NCBI GenBank assembly: GCA_965238025.1
Contig: OZ250162.1
Coordinates: forward strand, 1,798,001-1,862,000
Reading direction: 5' to 3'
Source: Pelagihabitans sp965238025
GTDB lineage: Bacteria; Bacteroidota; Bacteroidia; Flavobacteriales; Flavobacteriaceae
DNA: 64,000 nt
The position numbers were made by a program, and so were the translations under genes. Below the pieces are notes generated by a model. It was not told the DNA's origin and ran no database searches. It saw nothing but the letters and a program-made list of their open reading frames with translations. This document shows, in pieces, positions 59,901 to 64,000 of this stretch; positions within the stretch are counted from its first letter, which is position 1; each line of letters opens with the position of its first letter.

Positions 59901-62900
59901 TTATTATCCAAATTCAAAAGGCCCATACAATGCCAATTCGGATGCTGGATTCGACACCAATCCAGAAGAACATTGGGGTGGCATTATGCGTTCGCTGAGC
60001 AGTACCAATTTTGAACAGGCGAATGTGGAGTTTATTCAATTTTGGGTAATGGATCCGTTTGAAGATAATGTAGGCACCTCGCCGGGAAAATTGGTGATTG
60101 AATTGGGGAATATTTCAGAAGATATCCTGCCCGATGGAAGAAAACAGTATGAAAACGGTCTTCCAGTTCTTGAAGGCGATACGGATGCCAGGCCGACCGA
60201 CTGGGGAGAAGTACCACAGACCCAGGCACTTGTTTATGCTTTTGATGTAGATGAGGCGGCAAGGGCTGCCCAGGATGTGGGACTCGACGGATTGTCTGAT
60301 GATGAGGAAGGCAGGTATGGTGATGGCCCTGACCCTGCAAACGACAATTATGAATATTTTTTACAACGCGACGGAAGCATCCTGAACCGCTATTTAAATT
60401 TCAATAATACGGAAGGAAACTCCCCCATAGATGTAACCAATGACGATCGTGGGAGCACTACCTTACCGGATGTAGAAGATATTGATCGGGATCTGACCAT
60501 GAATACGATTGAGAGCTTTTTTAGATATGAGGTTGAGATCAAGCCGGGGACCAACATCGGCGACCAATATGTGACCGATATCCGGGATACGGTCTACGCA
60601 GCGCCAAGAATTCCTGACGGAAGCACAAAAAGAAGCCGTTGGATCCAATATAAGATTCCATTGAGCGATATCACGGAAGAAAGAACAATAGGCGGAATAA
60701 ACGATCTTAGATCGGTAAGTTCAATGCGTATGTACCTTACCGATTTTACCGATGACGTAGTACTCAGATTCGCAACCTTGGATTTGGTTCGAGGCGATTG
60801 GCGTACCTATTTGGGTAGTCTTGAGGAAAATGGCGATTTACCTTCTTCTGATGCTACCTCCTTAGATGTAAATGCGGTAAACATTCAAGAAAATGAACAG
60901 CGAAGTCCAATTCGCTATGTGCTGCCACCCGGTGTTATTCAGGAATCGTTAAACAACAATAACACGATCATTCGCCAAAACGAACAGTCGCTTTCGCTAG
61001 TGGTGAATAATCTTGAGCCAGAAGATTCCCGGGCCGTTTTCAAAAGTCTTAACATAGATCTGCGACAGTATGAGAAGATAAAGATGTTTATGCATGCAGA
61101 GGAGGTGGGCTTGGAATTGAACCCGTCGATTGCTCCATTGGCAGGCTTTCTACGAATAGGAACCGATTTTACCGAAAACTTTTATCAGATAGAACTTCCA
61201 CTTGAGTTTACCCCATGGAATACCATCAGCGCCGAGTCCATTTGGCCTGAGGCCAATCGATTGGATGTCTCACTGGACAACCTAAAGAAAATTAAATCCC
61301 TTCGCATTAACCTCAGACAAGATGGTGTCCCGCTTAGCGAAATCCGTTATTACGAAATTGAAAATGGGGAGCCGGTAGAAAAACTGGCTACAGATCCAAG
61401 AACCGATGGGGTACTTCGTATCGGTATAAAGGGTAATCCATCTTTGGGAAATATACGCTCGATGATGGTGGGAATAAAGAATATAAGTGATCGAACAACA
61501 GACGGGGAGGTATGGTTTAATGAACTGCGTTTAGCGGGCCTTGACAATAACGGTGGCTGGGCAACCGTAGTGGCAATGGATGCTAATATTGCCGATTTTG
61601 CAAATGTTACGGCTACGGGTAGCCAAAGCACATCTGGTTTTGGGGCCATTGACCAAATGCCAAATGAACGGGCAAGGGAAGATGCCGTTTCCTATGATGT
61701 AGTAACCAATTTGAACATGGGCCAATTGCTGCCAAAACAGTGGGGGATTCAATTACCGTTCAATTATGGTATCTCTGAGCAATTGATTACCCCGGAGTTT
61801 GACCCCGAATTTGATGATCTTAGATTAGATGACCTCATTGCGACCGCTAACAGTGCTGAAGATGCCGAAAATATTAAAAAACGGGCAGAAGACTATACCA
61901 AAAGAACTAGTGTTAATCTAATAGGAGTCCGTAAGAATCGAGGGGAGGAGGCCGATGCAAACTTTTACGACATCGAAAACTTCACCTTTAATTATTCGTA
62001 TAATCAAACCGATCATCGTGATTTTGAGGTTGAAAGGCTCAAAGATCAAAGCGTGGTCGCCGGATTTGTTTACAACCATAGTTTTGAGCCGGTTGAGGTG
62101 GAACCCTTCAAGAAAAAAGACTCCCTCTTTAATGGGAAATACTGGCAGTGGTTAAAAGATTTAAATCTAAGCCTGTTACCAACCACAATCTCAGTAAATT
62201 CTAACATCAACAGGCAATTCAATAGGCAGACATTTAGGAATGTAATTCCTGCGGGGGAAGATCCGACCAACTTCTTATCGTTACCAGAATTGCAGCAACG
62301 CAACTATCTCTTTAATTGGCAGTATGCCGTCAATTATAGCCTGACGAAGTCGTTGCGCTTGAACTTCACGGCTTCTAACAACAATATTGTACGTAACTAT
62401 TTAGACGACCCGAACAACCCTTTATCAGAAGTTGATGAAGCGCTACAGCTTTGGGATGGTTTCTGGGACTTAGGTGATCCCAATCGCCATTCCCAACAAA
62501 TGCAGTTGAATTATGAAATTCCGTTTGCAAAAGTGCCTGCCCTTGATTTTATCAGTGCCCAATACTCCTACACCAGTAATTTTGATTGGCAACGGGGGGG
62601 TGATGCCTTGAATGTGGCTATTGCCGAGGAACAGAATTCTACAGATGCCGATGGAAACCTGCTCGTCACATCTATTAATACAGTACAAAATGCCAATACC
62701 CATAACCTGACCGCGTCCTTGACGATGCAGAAATTTTATGATTTGATAGGGTTTAAAAAACGTACGGGCAAATCCGCGGAAAGGGCACCAGTACGGACAG
62801 ACAAGGCGGGTAATAATGAAAAGACGGCCAAGAAAACTCCGGCCAAGACTGGGAAACTATGGAATACCGCGGTAGATGTATTGACCATGGTAAAACGCTT

Positions 62901-64000
62901 GAACATCAATTACAATGAGAGCAATGGTACCGTATTGCCCGGTTATACGCAAAGCGTGGGCTTTATAGGCTCGGCGCGGCCGACCATAGGTTTTGTTTTT
63001 GGTAGTCAGGCCGATGTGCGGTTTGATGCCGCCCGTAAAGGATGGCTTACCAATTTTGATGAATTCAACGAGCAATTTGTTAAGCGTACGACCAAGCAAC
63101 TCAACATTACAGCAACTGCACAACCTGTAAAAGATCTGACCATTGACTTGGTGGCCGATCGACAATATTCAAATAGTTTACAAGAAAATTATAGAGTAGA
63201 TTTTGTTGATGGTAATAATGAATACATTTCTCAATCCCCGAACAATTTTGGGAACTTCAGCATTTCTACCATGATGATCGGTACCGCCTTTGGTAAGAGT
63301 GATGAGTTTGATTCTAAGAACTTTGAGAAATTCAAGGAAAATAGGATAACCATTGCCAATCGTCTGGAGTCCGATCGAGGGAATCAGTCCCAAGTGATAA
63401 ATGGTAGTACCTTGGATGAAGAAGGTTTCCCCAATAGGTATGGCAAAACCCAACCCGAGGTATTGCTTCCGGCTTTCTTTGCCGCCTATACCGGTCAAAA
63501 TGTAGATCGTGTAAACCTGGATGTTTTTAGGAGTATCCCAATCCCAAATTGGAACATCAAGTACACGGGTTTGATGCGCAAAAAGTGGTTCAAAAAGAAG
63601 TTCAAACGCTTTTCGTTGCAACATGGGTATCGCGCTGCATATAGTATTAACTCCTTCCAGACCAATTTAGAAAAGCAAAATGTTACCGTTGGCGGGGAAA
63701 CCAATGACCTATTACCTGATTTAATTCTTAACAATGTCGTATTGAACGATGCATTTAATCCGCTGTTACGTGTAGATTTTGAAATGAAGAATTCCGTCAG
63801 CGTATTGGCCGAAGTGCGTACCGACCGCGCGCTGTCCTTAAGTCTGGACAATAATTTAATGACAGAGATCAATGGTAAGGAATACACCCTAGGCTTGGGG
63901 TATCGAATAAAAGATGTGAAATTCGTTACGAATATAGGCGGTACCAAAACACGCTTAAAAGGCGATCTAAACCTGAAGGCCGATATGAGCATTCGGGACA
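56968..64000 (+). CDS. sprA: SprA, outer-membrane translocon of the type IX secretion system, partial
   Basis: SprA is the very large beta-barrel through which folded proteins with C-terminal sorting domains cross the outer membrane; it is needed for gliding and secretion. The frame stays open for 2344 codons and runs off the window, close to the roughly 2400 residues of known SprA. The start is the TTG at 56968, five bases after ruvA, because it gives a proper signal peptide (KTGAKKILKYSFKLTLLFAL, cleavage near YAQ); the next ATG would remove it. Recognisable SprA segments include LPNFYVNNKFFESIFGG, NYDTEATFDFQN and YLDDFEGAQALIDI. No frameshift was seen. The missing part is the last C-terminal strands. 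Confidence 0.95.
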   Translation, partial: MKTGAKKILKYSFKLTLLFALFFIGANVMYAQDNPPSSQPADSLVQEIDSVKTGFDLGRILLENPDSIVAKYVYDPKINSYVYSEKLGDFDIGYPIILSPEQYLDLVQKEGIKDYFKEKGDAFSGKKAGSEEARKNLLPNFYVNNKFFESIFGGTEIKIDPQGSVAMDLGVIWQKNDNPALSPRNRSNLSFDFDQRISLSMLGTIGERLQVNANYDTEATFDFQNIVKLEYTPTEDDIIRKIEVGNVNMPLNSSLIQGAQSLFGVKTQLQFGKTTVTAVFSEQQSQNNTVVAQGGGTINDFSLSALDYDEDKHFFLAQYFRDNYDEALENYPYIKSQVQITRLEVWTTNRSQQTINVRNIVALQDLGESISEQTRIGEAGGAGMDFFNTSATIENLPRNNANSYDPELLISGTGALNDNVRDIATVDNAFNTTNASIFDPGYNPSQGTDYAILENARKLELGRDYDFNSQLGYISLNQRLSNDEILAVAFQYTYNGNVYQVGEFANGGVDATTISGGPTTPIINNNTLVMKLLKSNITNVSDPIWDLMMKNIYATGAFQLLQDDFKLNILYSDPTPRNYITPVVEGPGSGWPDGLQEKILLNVFNLDRLNAYNDIQPGGDGFFDFVPGITVDTRSGRIIFTKVEPFGEFLYQLLNGNGPDEYNRPENYNENQQQYVFRDMYEFTKAAALQIPEKNKFLLKGRYKSEGSNGIPIGAFNVPRGSVRVTAGGRTLQEGIDYTVNYQAGTVQILDPSLEASNTPINISVENNAVFGQQTRRFTGVNVEHQVNKNFVLGGTFLNLNERPLTQKSNFGVEPVNNTVFGFNGNFSTEVPFLTRMVNKLPNIDTDVPSNLSLRGEIAWLKPGSPKNADFQGETTTYLDDFEGAQALIDIRSSLGWSLASVPIDIDQNRAGLEPGFERAKLAWYTIDPIFYTNQRPSGISDSDISLNESRRIFIDEVFPRVEVAQGQTQQQTTFDIAYYPNSKGPYNANSDAGFDTNPEEHWGGIMRSLSSTNFEQANVEFIQFWVMDPFEDNVGTSPGKLVIELGNISEDILPDGRKQYENGLPVLEGDTDARPTDWGEVPQTQALVYAFDVDEAARAAQDVGLDGLSDDEEGRYGDGPDPANDNYEYFLQRDGSILNRYLNFNNTEGNSPIDVTNDDRGSTTLPDVEDIDRDLTMNTIESFFRYEVEIKPGTNIGDQYVTDIRDTVYAAPRIPDGSTKRSRWIQYKIPLSDITEERTIGGINDLRSVSSMRMYLTDFTDDVVLRFATLDLVRGDWRTYLGSLEENGDLPSSDATSLDVNAVNIQENEQRSPIRYVLPPGVIQESLNNNNTIIRQNEQSLSLVVNNLEPEDSRAVFKSLNIDLRQYEKIKMFMHAEEVGLELNPSIAPLAGFLRIGTDFTENFYQIELPLEFTPWNTISAESIWPEANRLDVSLDNLKKIKSLRINLRQDGVPLSEIRYYEIENGEPVEKLATDPRTDGVLRIGIKGNPSLGNIRSMMVGIKNISDRTTDGEVWFNELRLAGLDNNGGWATVVAMDANIADFANVTATGSQSTSGFGAIDQMPNERAREDAVSYDVVTNLNMGQLLPKQWGIQLPFNYGISEQLITPEFDPEFDDLRLDDLIATANSAEDAENIKKRAEDYTKRTSVNLIGVRKNRGEEADANFYDIENFTFNYSYNQTDHRDFEVERLKDQSVVAGFVYNHSFEPVEVEPFKKKDSLFNGKYWQWLKDLNLSLLPTTISVNSNINRQFNRQTFRNVIPAGEDPTNFLSLPELQQRNYLFNWQYAVNYSLTKSLRLNFTASNNNIVRNYLDDPNNPLSEVDEALQLWDGFWDLGDPNRHSQQMQLNYEIPFAKVPALDFISAQYSYTSNFDWQRGGDALNVAIAEEQNSTDADGNLLVTSINTVQNANTHNLTASLTMQKFYDLIGFKKRTGKSAERAPVRTDKAGNNEKTAKKTPAKTGKLWNTAVDVLTMVKRLNINYNESNGTVLPGYTQSVGFIGSARPTIGFVFGSQADVRFDAARKGWLTNFDEFNEQFVKRTTKQLNITATAQPVKDLTIDLVADRQYSNSLQENYRVDFVDGNNEYISQSPNNFGNFSISTMMIGTAFGKSDEFDSKNFEKFKENRITIANRLESDRGNQSQVINGSTLDEEGFPNRYGKTQPEVLLPAFFAAYTGQNVDRVNLDVFRSIPIPNWNIKYTGLMRKKWFKKKFKRFSLQHGYRAAYSINSFQTNLEKQNVTVGGETNDLLPDLILNNVVLNDAFNPLLRVDFEMKNSVSVLAEVRTDRALSLSLDNNLMTEINGKEYTLGLGYRIKDVKFVTNIGGTKTRLKGDLNLKADMSIRD

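Noticed and set aside
1..64000. Mobile elements, prophage, CRISPR arrays, defence islands
   Set aside because: No transposase, integrase, phage structural gene, Cas gene or spaced direct repeats were seen; the gene content and codon use look uniformly chromosomal.
56968..64000. Possible frameshift or premature stop in sprA
   Set aside because: The portions of the frame that I translated stay open and the product matches SprA-like sequence; it is cut only by the window end.

Overview
The window is a stretch of chromosome from a marine-type member of the Bacteroidetes, almost certainly family Flavobacteriaceae. The evidence is the type IX secretion translocon gene sprA directly after ruvA, a type IX C-terminal sorting domain, an alternative complex III (act) operon joined to cytochrome oxidase genes, DUF2723, DUF5916 and DUF2807 proteins, and promoters of the Bacteroidetes type (TTG, about 19-23 bases, then TAnnTTTG). 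I cannot name the genus from the sequence alone. No insertion sequence, prophage, CRISPR array or rRNA was seen. Gene density is high and no gene-free stretch exceeds 300 bases.

Layout. 1-1043: end of a DUF4097-type protein and a small secreted repeat protein. 1137-4359 (minus): two ribosomal units, rplM-rpsI and rpsB-tsf, separated by a terminator and a structured leader; S2 carries a long tail ending in a helix-hairpin-helix domain. 4614-8260: an outer-membrane DUF5916 protein, a small lipoprotein and a minimal type IX sorting-domain protein. 8350-14092 (minus): polA, an unknown membrane protein, a VOC protein and a glycosylasparaginase. 14232-16628 (plus): cutC, a membrane metallophosphoesterase and a cysteine-less thioredoxin-fold protein. 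16719-20063 (minus): a large DUF2723 membrane protein. 20250-20324: tRNA-Gln(TTG). 20389-21774 (minus): a CPA1-type antiporter. 22033-26484 (plus): rimP-nusA-infB with an attenuator-like hairpin in the leader. 27124-38923 (plus): the electron-transfer operon actABCDEF-coxBA. 39042-45503: DUF2807 protein, 5'-nucleotidase family protein, acyl-CoA oxidase-like flavoprotein and pckA. 45662-49231 (plus): ruvB overlapping a cytochrome P450 gene, then a membrane-anchored SRPBCC/GyrI-like protein. 49319-51254 (minus): an ABC-2 exporter pair. 51497-56206 (plus): queG, an SLC45-like sugar transporter and a malic enzyme-phosphotransacetylase fusion. 56381-64000 (plus): ruvA followed after 5 bases by sprA, which runs off the end.

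How the genes work together. Most of the window is core metabolism and information processing: translation (S2, EF-Ts, L13, S9, IF2, RimP, queuosine synthesis, tRNA-Gln), transcription (NusA), replication and repair (PolA, RuvA, RuvB), and aerobic respiration (alternative complex III passing quinol electrons to a CuA cytochrome oxidase). Central carbon flux between C4 and C3 acids is covered by PckA and malic enzyme. SprA is the outer-membrane pore through which proteins with sorting domains, such as the one encoded at 7913-8260, leave the cell.

I did not find a clearly new multi-gene system. The most interesting signals are a homologous helix-hairpin-helix tail on two unrelated proteins (ribosomal S2 and ActC), a secreted protein that is little more than a sorting signal, a thioredoxin-fold protein without catalytic cysteines, an attenuator candidate before rimP, a near-leaderless ruvB coupled to a P450, and the divergent pairing of glycosylasparaginase with cutC.
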